The notes under the pieces are model-generated. The model worked only from the letters and a program-made list of their open reading frames with translations, was not told the origin of the DNA and did no database searches. A program made the translations under genes and the position numbers. A stretch of 64,000 nt of DNA from Guyanagaster necrorhizus (taxonomy: Eukaryota; Basidiomycota; Agaricomycetes; Agaricales; Physalacriaceae): NCBI RefSeq assembly GCF_019112545.1, contig NW_025064894.1:772297-836296 (forward strand), in the 5' to 3' direction. Positions 44,659 through 58,063 of this stretch are shown here, piece after piece. Positions within the stretch are counted from its first letter, which is position 1, and each line of letters opens with the position of its first letter.

Positions 44659-45059
44659 ACTGCTTTCCTTTTCTTACACACAAAAAGCACAAAGAAAACT
44701 GAATGCCACCATCAAACACACCAGATCCCCTCACACATGATTTCTTTAAACTACTAGCAGCCATCATTGGCATGCTTCTAGAATTACTCATGATTGTCCA
44801 ACTTTGTTGAGGATGACAATCAGTTACCACTTGGATAGTCAGGCACTATCAAGCTTTCCAGCATATCCAACAAATCCTCAGGAATGTAATCCTCAATCTA
44901 CTATTCTATAATATTCTCAAATCCACAAGAACCTCCTTCCAGCCTCTGCTCTGAACTGTACCTGAAGTTGAGCCTAGGGGAACAGATCTGCAGAGCATTG
45001 AGGAAGAAGAAAGACACTGATACCCCTCTTGACTCAACAGCAGAAACAGCAACAATCAG

Positions 45060-47900
45060 CATGTGAGGTTCAGAAACCTGTGGGTCCTGTTGCATCTCCC
45101 TCCAGTCTCAGACCATGAAGATGAGAACCTCTCTCAAGACTTCTTTAACATTGAGCCCTCCTCTGATCCTTCTATCACACCAACTGAGCCTGGGATTGGA
45201 TACTATGCTAAAAACTCTCTTGATGCCACTTGGGTGGCTCTAGGACCCCAACACAAGACCTCAAACTTCCTCTATGACTCTCTCTATGCAACTCCAACAG
45301 AGAGCCCAACCTCCTCAATCCATCTCAATGACAGTGACTATAGGATGGTTGAAAATCAGCCAGCAGATGATAAAGTCTGGCAGTGAAGGCTGGCAGCCTG
45401 AGACAGGATTATCCAGAGGATATTCTTAGACTAGAATCTCTGAGTCCCATTTAACTATGATACAGCAGTACAACAACAGCGGCAGCAGAAGGAAGGCTGA
45501 TCTTGAAATGACCTTGAGCAAGCTCAAGAAAAACTTGCTGAGTATGCCTGAGTGGCCATTCAGCAGCAGTATGAGGAAGAACAGGAGGACCAATGACAGC
45601 AGCAACAACAGCATGAGCAGAAGGCTGCCACCTGAGGATCTGCTTCCTCAAGTTGGTATGGCCTTTGAACTGAAACTCCTGGAACCCTCTTCTGAGAATC
45701 TAATATTCCAACAACTGACCCATAGGCAGGACCAACCAGCCCTACTACCCCTGATGAGGCTATTAGGAAGGGAGACTGTTCTCCTTCTCTCTGAGTCCCC
45801 AGCCTAGATACTCTTCCCTCAGATGCCAAGTCTGTACTCAGCATCTATGGGCTTTGAGTACCCCTCAATGCTCACATCTCTGACTATGCTCTCAGAAGAT
45901 TCCTCAGTGAGAGAGCTGCCAGGCAGTTTCTTAATTCTGAGTTCTATAGAAACTTCTGAGTCTATTGCAAAGATATGGAGACAGCATGAGCACATAGAGG
46001 CACTTACTATGATGTCAAGATTGGAGCTGGCTGAAACCTCCAGTGACCACCCCCAATTATTGACAACAACAAGGCCAGACAAAGTGCCCAACACAATGAC
46101 CAGCTCCCTCACAATGCTCAGATCACCTGAAATGAGTCTCTATGATCAGCTTATCAGTTCTCTCCTCAAGGAAGATGAGGACAATGAGGAGGATGATGCA
46201 GACAGCATGAAGAGAGGTGAGGATATCCCTCTTAGAGAGAGACATATTAGAGAATTCATCAACAAAGAAACAGATGAGAAAGTACTATTAGAGGAGATGC
46301 AACAAGAATGGGAAAAAGAATATCAATAGCTATATGAAGAAGGGATAATGTTTCTCTGGAGGGATGCCAACTGGTCAGCATCACTTCTAAGGAAGGATTA
46401 TATTTTGTCAGATGATAACAAATGAAGAGATATTCTACAGTATGCTGTGACCAAGCATGCAGTTCGAGTCTACAATCAAACACATCCAGAAGACCAACTC
46501 AGCAGGCTTCCACTATACAAATCCAAGTACAAGATAGAGCCAATGCTATGAATATCATTAGTTATGCCAAGACATGCTGTATACATGGCACCATCCATCT
46601 GAACCACCAGGATACAATACTCATACTCTACTCCCTCAATCCAGACTTTGGCAACACAGCTTTTCTGATTCTGACCTTAGCTGATCATTAGACCTGCTGG
46701 CTTTCACAACTCATGGATAAACTAAGGAAGCTGACTCTTTGGTGGACAACCCTCATCAGATGAAGCTAAAGGAAGTGGAACCAGAAAGGACTCCATCAAG
46801 AATGACCCTGAAGCCATTTGACTTGGCTTTACTATGTGAAATGGAGTAATAGTATGCAAAGAGACAGCACCAATGAGAAGTCTGATTGCTGATGACAATT
46901 CCCTCCATTCATTCTCCAGCCCTTCTACTGAATGGCAATGACTACCATTTGATCAATGGCCTAATCTGATAGGGGCATTACTCAAAAATGCCACAGTCTT
47001 ACAATGCCATCCTGATTTATTATGAAAACCATGCCCCTTCAAAGATGCATCTGATGATATTGACTGATTTCTTATAGACTGAGCAATATTTCAAAGTCTA
47101 TGCCACATTCCTGAGAATAGACATGAATCAAGTCACCTTTGCCTCCTCTTATCTTGAGAAAAAGGCAAAGACATGATGGATTCTCATATCCTCTAACTTC
47201 TATTCCACCACTTGACAACATCATCAATTGCCCTCATAGCCTGTATTTAAATAAATGCTCAATGATAAATTTGTTGATTGAGCTATACAAGAAGTACACA
47301 AGGTGAAGATCAAAGAGTTTAAGATGGGTGACAAATCAGCAACAGAATACTTCAATGAGCTAGAGTGACTTGCTAAACTCACCAGAATCCAGAATGATAC
47401 AGCCAATGACAGAAGGATAGTAGAGATGCTCAAATGAGAAGCTCCACTGTCCTATATCAAAATGATCTCTGACATTGGCAAGTTCATCCTGAAAGGGTAT
47501 GATGAGTGGAAGGAATAAATCATCAAAATGTATAAGGAGTGACAAAGACAGAAGGCAGAGCAAGCCAATCTGCAGGAGTACTAGAAGCCAAACCAGCCCT
47601 CTATCCAGAAGACTGGTAATCAGTCTGGCTCCACCAAAACCAGAACATCAATGTCTAGTACACCCTCATATAGGACCCAAAAGACTGAGACCAGGATCAC
47701 ATATACTGGGACCAGTAAACCAATGGATATCGGTTGCCTCAGAAAGAAAGGAAAGTGCTTCAACTGTGAGCAAAAGGATCACCTATCAAAGAACTGTCCA
47801 AAGAAGATATTCAGGCCCAAATTGCTGAACTATAGAAAGAAGCTGAGGAGCTTGAATCAGAAGCAAAGATCAAGAAGGTAAGAGAGGGGGCTGACCAGTA
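45060..47900 (+). pseudogene. gag of element A, with CCHC zinc knuckle
   Basis: Open pieces run from about 45063. The capsid-like part (about 47030-47520) reads 'FKVYATFLRIDMNQVTFASS', 'AIQEVHKVKIKEFKMGDKSA', 'TEYFNELE' and 'IVEMLK', interrupted by stops. The zinc knuckle 'CFNCEQKDHLSKNC' (about 47758-47799) is intact as Cx2Cx4Hx4C. It would form the capsid and bind RNA. Confidence 0.7.
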
Positions 47901-48389
47901 AACAGTCTTACTGGGTTGGCCAAAAACAAGAACAGTATGCTAATAGTAGTTATGAGACAGACTAATAGTACTTCTGTAGGCACAACCATGTCTAGACTAC
48001 CAGTGCATTCATATATACTCATTTCTCTGACTACTACATGCAAACCAGAAGGACCACCAGAAGAAACTCAAATGTCTATGGGTCAAACAGAGGGAGAGAC
48101 CTTCACCAAATGGCTTAAACCATTTGATACAGAATGGATGTGGAAAGCCATTCAAGAAGCATCAACAGAGGAGGCAGCAAAGATGGTACTCAAGAACTGA
48201 GTACATAAGACCTGAGCTGAAGAGGTTATTGACAAGATGATCAAAGGAATAAAAAAAGCTGAGTGGTGCCAAGCCCTGGAATGGCTTGATGAACTCTATG
48301 GGCCTCAACACTATATCTGACAAACCAAGACTCTGGGCTGAGACCTAACCACCAAGGCCCAAATCAAAACACTCATGAACTGCTCAGTT

Positions 48390-51300
48390 CATGTGATCAC
48401 AGTCTTGATTGATAGTGGCTGTACTAGAAGCTTTATCAATTAGGCTTTTGTTCTTGAACACCACTTGCCCACCAGAGCAACTGCAGCTCCAATTCCTGTA
48501 TATAATGCTGACAGCACCAAAAACCAAGCCAGCTCAATCACTGAATTTGTTAAACTCTGACTCACTATTGGAGATCACTCTGAATGAATTGATTTGGCTA
48601 TAACAGACCTAAGAACCAAGAAAGTATTCTTGAATCATGACTGGCTGATTCAATACAACCCTCTGGTGAATTGGAAAACTGAATGAATTATCTTTACCTG
48701 CTGCAAGTGCCAAAAACTCCTATTTGAACTGCCAGATGAAGATCCTGAAGATTATTGGGATGAGAAAATGGAGGACAGTGAAACTATTCTCACTGTTGAC
48801 ATTCAGCAAGCACTATATGTTCAAGCAATACATCATGCTAATAACCTGGCAGTAAAAGCCAATGCTGAGAGGGAGGATCAGACATTTGAGAAAATGGTCC
48901 TGAAATAGGCATGAGAATACCAAGACTTGTTCAACAAGGAAAGTTTCAATGAACTTCCAGACCCCAAACTCTGAGACTATGCAATCAAATTAATCTCAAA
49001 TGCTAATGTCAATCTCAACTGCAAAACCTATCCCCTTAGCAACCATGAGCAGCAGGAACTCAATAGATTCCTGGATGAGAACCTATCTAGCAGGAGAATT
49101 CAACTCTCAAAATCTCCCATGGCCTCCCCTTTCTTCTTTGTTAAAAAGAATGACAGCAAACTCTGGCCAGTATAGGACTACCAAAAATTGAATGAAATAA
49201 CAATTAAAAATTGTTACCTTCTCCTTTTAATTTCAGAACTAATGGACAAGCTATGCAGAGCAAGGTACTATACCAAACTTGACATCTGCTGGAGGTAGAA
49301 CAATGTATGAATCAAGAAAGGCAATAAATGAAAAGCTGCCTTCCATACCAACTGAGGGCTATTCAAACCCACTGTTATATTCTTTGGCTTGACCAATTTG
49401 CCCACCACTTTCCAATGGATGATGAACAATATCTTCAAAGGCCTCATCACCACCAGGAAAGTGACAATTTATCTTGATGACATTCTCATCATGTCAAAAA
49501 CACAGAAAGAACACTGGATGCTGGTTCATCAAGTTCTAGCACTAATGAGAAAGCACAAGCTCTTTCTTAAAGTGGAGAAGTGCAAATTCAAAGTACTAGA
49601 GACAGAGTACCTGAGGGTGATCATCAGTGAGAGAAGCCTACAGATGGATCCCATTAAAGTGGCCAGGGTAACTGAATGGCCAGAGCTGACAAAGAAGAAG
49701 AAACTCCAATCATTTCTAGGGTTCACCAACTTCTATCACTGGTTTATCTGGGACTACAGCAAAATCATGCACCTTATGACACAGTTGACAGAGAATGCCC
49801 TCTGGACTTGGGGACCATTCCAATAGGCCATGTTTGATGACTTCAAATGATGATTGGCAGAGGACATTGTTCTAGCCATCTCAATGCAGGAAGGGAAATT
49901 TAGAATTGAGGCTGACTCCAGCAAGGGAGCAATTAGCATGGTACTATCTCAAGAGCAAGATGGAAAGTGGTGACCAGTCACCTTTCTCTCAAAAGACTTA
50001 ACTGTTGCCAAGTGCAACTCTGAAATCTATGACAAGGAGCTACTCACTATCATGCTCACCCTAGAGGAGTGGTGACATTACCTGATCAGAGCAGTCCAGA
50101 CCTTTGAAATCTGAATAGACCATCAGAACCTGCAATACTTTTAACAACCACAGAAGCTCAATTAATGACAAGCCTATTGGGTCACCAAACTGAGCCAGTA
50201 TGAGTACACCCTACATCATAAGGCCAGAACTGTGAATAAGAAGATGGACCTTCTCAGCCAATGGGCTGATTATAATCAAGGAGAAAATGACAATGAGAGC
50301 ATGACATTATTAAAGCCTGAACACCTCCAGGCAATGATAATGCCCACCAAGGAAGAGATCCATGAACAGATCAAAAGTGCCACCAGAGACAATGCTAAGT
50401 GGAATCAATGTATGGCTCCATCCCTAAACCATGAAAGGAGAATGACTAAAGAGAGAGGACTAATCTATTATGATGGATGGATTTATATTCTCTGAGATCA
50501 GCAACTTTGTGGTGAAATCATCACTATATGTCATGATTGTGCAACTATGAGTCACCCAGAGATTGCTAAAACCAAGGAGTTAGTGTTACAGGAGTACTGG
50601 TGGCCAAAGATGGCCAAAAACATTGAACTCTACATCAAGGGGTGTAAAACATGCCAGCAGAGAAAATCTTCCACTCAACCACAGGCCACACCACTCCACC
50701 CAAATGAGGTCCCAATTTCACCATAAACCCACATCTCAGCAGATATGATTACTGGATTACCAGATTGTAACAGCTATGATGCCATCCTAGTCACCATCAA
50801 CTGTTTCTTGAAAACAATCATCCTGATAGCATGCTCAACAGAGTTGACATCAGAAGGATAGGCAAAAATCCTGTGCAACAAAGTCTATACCAAATATAGA
50901 ATGCCACAAGTGGTTATTTCAGACTGAGACTCACAATTCATCTCTAAGTTCCTTGATGACTTGTATAAACTCTTAAACATTTGGAGAAACACTACCATGG
51001 CCTACCATCTTCAAACTGATAGTCAGACTGAATATGTCAATCAGAAGGCTGAAAAATACCTCTATCTTTTTATCAACTACTGACAAGATGATTGAATGGA
51101 ATGGCTGGCACTAGATGCATTCCAACACAATAATCATATCCATTCAGCCACTGGCAAAACACCCTTCTATGTTAACCATGGCTGACACTCCAACATATCA
51201 CAGACAATCTGGATCCATACCACAACTCTCATCTCTACTGATTTTGCTCATACCATGATCATGATTCATGATGAAACATGAATCACTCTCAAAAAGGCCA

Positions 51301-51735
51301 TCTTCATGATGAAGAAGCAATATGATAAACATCATCTTCCAGCCTGCTCCTACAATATCAACAATAAAGTCTGATTAGACACAACTAACCTATATTTTCT
51401 CTGTCCTAAACAAAAACTCTCCAACAAGTGAACTGGCCTATTCTCTATCCTTGCAAAGATCAGACATTCTGCCTATAAATTCCATCTCTCTTCCAATTGA
51501 AAGGTCCATAATATCTTCAATGAAACTCTGCTCACACCTTTTATTGCTCTGGCCTTTCCAAATCAGGAATGTCCTCCTCTCCTGCTGCCTGATCTTATCA
51601 ATGATGAAAAACATTATGAAATTGATAAAATCTTACATCATAAACTGCAAAAAGTCAAAGCATGTGGTAATAGAATGACAGCTACAGTCAACTACCTTGT
51701 CAGTTAAAAGGACTATAGGTCTGAATCCAATCAAT
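48390..51735 (+). pseudogene. pol of element A: protease, RT, RNase H, integrase, chromodomain
   Basis: The protease motif 'VLIDSGCTRSFIN' is at about 48398-48440. RT spans about 49110-49830, with YLDD at 49470-49481 followed by 'ILIMSKTQKEH'. RNase H is at about 49860-50250. The integrase zinc finger 'HDCATMSHPEIAKTKELVL' ends in 'GCKTCQQ' (about 50530-50660). The DDE region includes 'MPQVVISD', a stop in place of Arg, and 'TDSQTEYVNQ'. The C-terminal 'EIDKILHHKLQKV' plus 'NYLVS-stop-KDYRSESNQ' (about 51610-51735) is a chromodomain with its key Trp codons changed to stops. Chromodomains guide such elements to methylated-histone chromatin. Confidence 0.85.
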
Positions 51736-51820
51736 AGGTTAACAAAAAATGAATGACTGCAGATGATGCTATACATGACTATGAATTATCCTTTAATTAA
51801 GCCATCAGGATAATAGTCTT

Positions 51821-51833
51821 AAAGAGAGGGTAA
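51821..51833 (+). promoter_or_regulatory. Polypurine tract of element A
   Basis: AAAGAGAGGGTAA directly before the 3' LTR; primes plus-strand DNA synthesis. Confidence 0.75.
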
Positions 51834-52297
51834 TGTTATGATTTTTCTGGTTTTTCTCACTTTCAACCTTTATTTATACTTAGTCAGAGCACCTAAAGAC
51901 CAGTGCTTAAGACTGTGGGACTGGCTTAGTTATCATAACAAGTCCAGTTAGTCATTGTCTTTCAACACAATGATGTTGCTTGACAATGCACAACAAGACT
52001 TTTGTAGACAGTAGCAATACTCAAGAACAAGAAGCACAAAGACCACAATCAACACAGTTAGTAGTAGTATTTATATCATTATGAATAAACTGTATATAAG
52101 TAGGATAGCTCTCACTGGTATAACCTCAGCTTCAAGCTAAAGTTTACACATCTACCATTCTATTTTGAGTCAACTTGTATTGACCTTGAGATACAATACT
52201 ATACAAAACATACATAGTGAGCTTGGGCATGATTGTATAAAGGCAATACAGTGCTTATTTATCATGTTTTTTAGTCATGTGTCACTTGGACTTAATA
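51834..52297 (+). repeat. 3' LTR of element A
   Basis: 464 bp, same length as the 5' LTR, begins TGTTATG, ends TTAATA (C-to-T of TTAACA), followed by target duplication AAAAT. Confidence 0.93.
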
Positions 52298-52773
52298 AAA
52301 ATATCTGTAGACCTGTGTTCATCAGTCACTGACTGGAATTTAGACTACTAGACCATTCATTCTCTGCTACATGTGTTTTTCAGCAAGAAAAGATGCCAAT
52401 TGATTGCAGGGTTGGAGTTGTTTTCAAAGAAATGTGAATCTTTCAAGATAGTTGTTATGCTTAGCATAAGGCAGAAAGTTTATTGTCTGTCCTGATAATG
52501 CTGTTTGTTACATATTCATGTCTCCACATGCTCATGTTCTTACCATAGATTTGTGATATTGGCTGGCTTGTTTTTTTTTTATTCTTATTCATAAAGAGAG
52601 AATGACATCTTGATTGGATTTTCTGTGGAATCTATGCTTGTTCTAGGAGTTGAGAGAATATAAAGAGTGATATTGGATGAGGAGTGTTCTTAAGAGTGAG
52701 GGGTTGGAGACAAAATAAGTTTTTGTTTGGACATCAAAGCTCTCTTGTGACAGCCCCTCAAGAGAAGCCATGC

Positions 52774-53954
52774 TTAAGCCACCACAGGTGTGAAATAGAA
52801 ATCCAGTGGATTGGGAGAAGGAGCAAGAGGCATGGCCACATAAAGTTGAGCAGATAGGTGGAGGATATAGTTATGAGGAACATCAAAATAGAGTTTATAA
52901 GCATTGCTATACTATCTTCCTAGCAACTGAATCTCATAGTAAGAAAACCCAGCTATAGCAGCCAATAATGCAGCCTCATGCCAAAAACTATAGCCAGAGA
53001 AACTGGATGAGTCCAGCCTGAGAAGAGTAAGATGGTCCTTCAAAGTGTGCATGAATGCATTATAATGGAGTGGATCACAATTTATATCTGCAAACAGTGG
53101 GGCTTGGCCATTCAGAGGATGGATTGTAAAAAGATTCTTCAATGCTGATACTGCACATGTAGAAGATTCAGGTGTGATAGCAATCAAGACTGTGATGCCT
53201 TTTCTAAAGGGGTCAGTCTTCAATGCAGAGAGTGTAAGATGAATGTGAGATGGGTGATCAATGTCAGACAGAAACTGAATGGCATCTCTGATAACATGCA
53301 CTGCAGGATTGAAAACTTTATTGTCTAACAGAGTGAATTCTCTACAACAGAGAAAAGCTGACCATGCAAGCTTGAATGCAGTATTGAAAATAGCATTATC
53401 AACATGTGAGGTGTTCCCTGCAATAGAAGACAATATTTATAGGATATTCAATGTGATAGACATCTTGGGATTCTGCTCTTGCCTACCATAGAAGTGCTTG
53501 ATATCTCAAAGGAGGCACTGGACAGACAAAGACTTGCACTGATTGAAAGAAAGCTCTGCATTAATATGAAGTGAGTGCGATACACTAATATATGATTTGA
53601 TGGTCTTTGGCATCAATCCTCTGGAGCCTAACCAGGCTGTCTATTCTATTACTGCAGTGATACTTGCTGGTAAGAATAGCCTGGAGAGTCTATGAACTCA
53701 GGATAAAGTCTGAAGAAGTCAATAAAGGATTTCTGTCCACTGGAGTATGTTTTTTAAGTGCTGGATATAAGGTCATGGAAGAGAAAGAATGTGACATGTG
53801 AAGAGTAGTGAGAGTGTGTTTTATAGAATGAAGATGAGACTTCATTGAAGAGGATTTCTTTTGAAGATTGAGTGCAAGTTGAAACATCTGGTGGTACTGA
53901 AAATGAGATGCTGCATCAGCAATGCTATTTTCAGCAGTAGGAATCCAAACTGAG
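52774..53954 (-). mobile_element. DIRS-like retrotransposon remnant: RNase H tail and tyrosine recombinase
   Basis: From 5' to 3' on the minus strand: 'VWIPTAENSIADAASHF' (about 53945-53895) is the end of a DIRS RNase H domain (family WIP..N.AD..SR). A spacer ORF follows. From 53433 comes a tyrosine-recombinase domain: 'FKLAWSAFLCCREFTLL', 'LTLSALKTDPFRKGITVLI', 'GYSFWHEAALLAAIAGFSYY' and 'EIQLLGR'. Then there is a stop where Trp stands in relatives, and 'YSNAYKLYFDVPHNYILHL' to a natural stop at 52774. The catalytic box expected as GHSFRRGAA has HSFRRG changed to YSFWHE. The C-terminal AYKLY keeps the nucleophilic Tyr candidate. Dead element. A Ty3 LTR interrupts it at 53955. Confidence 0.7.
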
Positions 53955-54323
53955 TGTTATAATTTTCTCCATATCTTTTCTTTTTCTTATTTTATCAGAG
54001 CATCTATTTTATCTTGAGCACTTTCTCAAAGGGCATGAGAAAATTAGATAATCACAACAGACAGAACACTATTGTACTCAGTCACCTTGCCTACAGACAA
54101 TTCCCTATTGTCTTACTCCCAATGACCAGGCAGAACCAGTATTGTAGCATAGAACAGTACAATAGGCAGTAGTTATATTTATTATAAGCTGAACAGTATA
54201 TAAGTAGAATAGCTCTTGCTATAGTAGTCCAGCTTTGAGCTATAAGTTTATCTCACACTATCTTCTCTTGAGCCTAGCTTATCTCTAGCCTTGAAGCACT
54301 TCACCTATTAGAGCATATTTAGT
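53955..54323 (+). repeat. Partial chromovirus LTR, second subfamily
   Basis: Starts TGTTATAATTTTC and keeps the LTR landmarks 'tatataagtaga-tagctct' and 'agctttgagctataag' in order, but its 3' end is cut at 54323 where the LTR of element B begins. It is inserted in the DIRS remnant. Its transcript-start segment 'agctttgagctaa'-like matches the primer-site variant of element E rather than that of element A. Confidence 0.6.
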
Positions 54324-54769
54324 TGTTAAGCTCAAGTGGCACATGACCAAAACATGTAATAAACAGGCACTGTATCAAGTTTATACAGTCATACCTGAAT
54401 TCACTTGATGTGTCTATATGGTGTTGTATTCCAAGGCCTTTGCAAGTGGCTTGAGGTAGAAAGGTGAAGAATAAACTTTAGCTTGAAGCTGGGGATATAC
54501 AGTGAGAGCTACACTACTTATATAACAGGTTAAATATATCTCTGCTAATTGTGAGTTTCTACACTATAGTGCTCCTTGTCCTTGAGCATCATTACTGTCT
54601 ACAAAAGAGTATTGTTTGTCATTGAGGGTCATTATCACATCAGAGAACAATGGCAGACTCAGTCTATTATGGTGACTAAGCCTGTCCCACAGTCCTAAGT
54701 GCTGGATTAGGCACTCTGACTAAGCATAAATAGGAGTTAATCAAGAAAAAAAATGGAAAAATCATAATA
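54324..54769 (-). repeat. 3' LTR of element B
   Basis: 446 bp. Plus-strand sequence starts 'tgttaagctcaagtggcaca' and ends 'gaaaaatcataata', i.e. the reverse complement of the element A LTR. It includes 'ttagcttgaagctgggg', the transcript-start segment. Confidence 0.8.
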
Positions 54770-54879
54770 TTACTCTCTCCTTAAAACCATTGTCCTGATG
54801 GCTATTCAAGAGAGAGTTTGTAATCTCATATGGTCTTGTCAGCATTTATAAGTCACTCATTAACTCATTGATTAGATTC

Positions 54880-57800
54880 AGAGCTATAACTCTTCTAACT
54901 AATCAGATAATCAACAGTTGTGTGAATGCCTCCTCCTTGTGCATGAACTTTATGCAATTTGTGATTGAGAACCTGAGTGACTTCATAGTGTTCTTTACCA
55001 TTGATCAGTTCAGAGTTCAGTGGAGGCAGCTGTATCTGGTTTGGGAAGGCTGGAGCAATATAAGAAGTCAGGAGGATTTTGTTAAAGACATTGTGAATTT
55101 TCCATATAGTGAGAAGATAAAGTTTATATGCTGAATTGCTGATTTTGGTAATGATAAGAAAGAGCCCTGAGCACTTATCAGTGAGTTTGTGTTTAGAGCA
55201 AGAAAGATGAAGATTTGTGGTGTTGAGCCACACCTTGTTGTCAATTGTATAATAGTGAGCAGGTGAACAATATTTGTCATACTGCTTTTTCATGGATGTT
55301 GCTGCTTTTTTGAGAGTAGCATGGGTTTTGTTGTAGATTCTAGTTATAGTGTATGCAAAATCAGAGGATACAGGGGTTGTGGTATGGATGCATTTGGTTT
55401 GTGAGATATGTAGATAGCAACTATAGTTTATTAAAAAAATGGGGTTTTTCCAGTGGCAGAGTGAACTTGGTTGTTATGCTGAAAAGCAGCTAGTGCAAGC
55501 CACTTTACCCAATCATCTTACCAATAATTGATAAATAGCTAGAGGTATTTTTTAATTTTCTGATTGACTCATTCTGTCTGTCCATCTGTTTGGGGGTGAT
55601 GTGCAGTTGAAGCATTGCAGTGAATATTAAGAAGGTGGTATAAGTTGTCAAGGAATTTTGAGATAAATTGTGAGCTGTGATCAGAGATGATGACTTGTGG
55701 CATGCCATACTTAGTGTAGACTTCATCATGGATGATCTTGGTCCATTCTTCTAATGTTATTTCTGTTGAACATGCAATGGAGATGATTGCCTTTGAAAAC
55801 TGATTGATAATCACTAGTATAGCATCATATCTGTTGCAGTCAGATAATCTGGTAACCATGTCTATCAAGATGTGGATCCATAGTGACTGAGAAACCTTGT
55901 TTGGGTGCAGTGAGACTGCATATGATTGGGTTGATGCCTTCCCATGCTGACACATTTCACACCCCTTCACATATTGCTCAATGTCTTGGCCCATCTTTGG
56001 CCACCAATATTCCCACAGGACTAATTCTTTTGTCTTTACAATCTCTAGATGCCCTGCCATCATATGGTTATGACAGGTGGTGATGATTTCACCCTGAAGT
56101 TGCTAGTCTCATGGAATATAGATTTGTCTATTATAGCAGATCATCCCTCCTTCCTTTATTATGTCTTGTTCATAGTTGAGGGATGGGGCCACTCATTGAT
56201 CCCATCTACTGCTGTCTCTCATGACACTTTTGATCCATTTATGTATCTTCTCCTCAGTCAGCATCATCATCACTCAGAAATGTTTAGATTTTAATAGCAC
56301 TACTCTCTTGTTGTCATCTCCTCTCTGGTTATAGTCCACTCATCAGCTAAGAAGATCAGCCTTCTTATTCATCATGCCAGCTTTGTGGTGGAGTGTGTAG
56401 TCATACTCAGAGAGTTCTGTTACCCAGTGTGCCTGTTATTGATTGAGCTTCTGAGGAAGTTGAAAATACCAGAGGTTCTGATGGTCAGTTTAGATTTCAA
56501 AGGTCTGGACTGTCCCAATCAAATAGTGATGCCATTCAGCTAGAGCCAGCAGTTCCTTGTTGTATATCTTGTAGCTGCACTCCATGATGGTCAATGCTTT
56601 TGAAAGAAATGCCACTGGCTGCCACTTTCCCTTCTGTTTCTGAGAAAGGACCATGCTGATAGCCTCTTCACTCAAGTCAGCTTCTACCCTGAATGTCCCT
56701 CCTTGTGTTAAGATGGCTAGGATGATATCCTCATCCAGTCATTGCTTGAGATCATCAAATGTGGCTCATTGAGAGTTTCCTCAGTTTCAGGAGGCATTGC
56801 TGGTTAATTGCATCATAAGCCATATGATCTTGCTGTAATCTCTTATGAAGTATCAATAGAAGTTAGTGAATCTCAAAAAGAATTACAACTTCTTCTTCTT
56901 TATCAGTATCAGCCATTCTGTTACTCTGGCCACCTTAATTGGGTCCATTCAGATGCTTCCTTCACTGATGATGACTCTGAGGTATTCTGTCTCTAGTACC
57001 TCAAATTCACATTTCTCCACTTTAAGGAAGAGTTTGTGCTTTCTCATTAGTTTGAGAATCTGTCAAACTAATCATTGATATTTGTCACATTTCTTAGACA
57101 TGATGAGGATGTCATTGAGGTAAATTGTTACCTTCCTAGTGGCAATGAGATTCTTGAAGATATTATTTATCATCTACTGAAAGGTTGCCAGCAAGTTTGT
57201 GAGTCCAAAGAACATTATAGTCAGTTCAAATAGTTCTCAGTTGGTTCTGAATGCTGCCTTCCATTTGTCACCCTCTTTTATTTGTATATTGTTATACCCC
57301 TATCTAACATCCAGCTTGGTGTAATATTGTGCTCCTCAAATTTTGTCCATGAGCTCAGAGATGAGAGAAAGGGAATAATGGTTTTTAATCATCATCTCAT
57401 TCAGCTTTTGATAGTCTTGGACTGGTCAAAGCTTTTCATCCTTCTTTTTGACAAAAAAGAAGGGAGAGGCCATTAGCAACTTGGAAGGCCAGATCTGCCC
57501 ACTGGAGAGGTTTTTATCCAGGAACTTGTCAAGCTTCTGTTGCTTCAGATTACTAAGAGGATATGTCTTACAATCCAGATTTGTGTTCACATTTGGGATT
57601 AGTTCAATCATATGATCTCAAGGCTTTGGTTTTGGCAACTCATCAAAACTCTCCTTACTGAACAGGTCCTGATAATCTCAGGCTCACTCAGATATCATTT
57701 CTTTGAAAGTCTTCTTCCTCTTTCCTGCATTAGCCTTTGCAGCTAAGTTATTAGCATGGTGCATGGCATGAATATACAATGCCTGCTGCATATTTATAGT

Positions 57801-58063
57801 GAGGATGGTTTCACCATCTTCTATTTCTTCATCCCATTAGTCTTTGGGATCTTCATCTGGCAATTTGAAGGGGATCTTCTGACATTGGCATCTGGCAAAT
57901 GTGATCCTTTCTGTTTTCAAATTGACAAGCAGGTTATGCTGGATAAGCCAGTCATGACCAAGGAATATTTCTTTGGTTCCAAGATCCATGACTGCCAAGT
58001 CAATCCACTCTGAGTGATCTCCAATGGTTAGTCACAGTTTAACAAATTCAGTGATAGAACTGA
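54880..58063 (-). pseudogene. pol of element B: chromodomain, integrase, RT, protease C-part
   Basis: The integrase is well preserved at 56063-55570: 'LEIVKTKELVLWEYWWPKMG', 'KGCEMCQHGK' and 'YGMPQVIISDHSSQFISKF', then 'TAHHPQTDGQTE'. RT lies at 57611-56400. Its active-site box at 57122-57111 reads YLND instead of YLDD, so a catalytic Asp is lost. 'SEEAISMVLSQKQKGKWQPV' (about 56675-56610) is the RNase H region. The chromodomain is 'EHYEVTQVLNHKLHKV' (about 55000). Dead. Confidence 0.8.

Larger units (their letters stand above)
44181..52297 (+). mobile_element. Complete but dead Ty3/gypsy chromovirus (element A, 8117 bp)
   Basis: Both LTRs are 464 bp and begin TGTTATG; the 5' copy ends TTAACA, the 3' copy TTAATA after a C-to-T change. 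A perfect 5-bp target duplication AAAAT flanks the element (44176-44180 and 52298-52302). The internal order is leader, gag with zinc knuckle, protease, RT, RNase H, integrase and a C-terminal chromodomain, i.e. a chromovirus. By eye the LTRs are about 90-92 percent identical and nearly all differences are transitions. I found only two CG dinucleotides in the whole element (46465 and 47731). Dozens of in-frame stops sit where Arg (CGA), Gln (CAA/CAG) or Trp (TGG) codons are expected. Confidence 0.92.

Noticed and set aside
45457..45844. Overlapping leucine/serine-rich frames on both strands in element A
   Set aside because: They lie within the degraded gag-leader region of the chromovirus and arise from low-complexity CAG/AGC runs.
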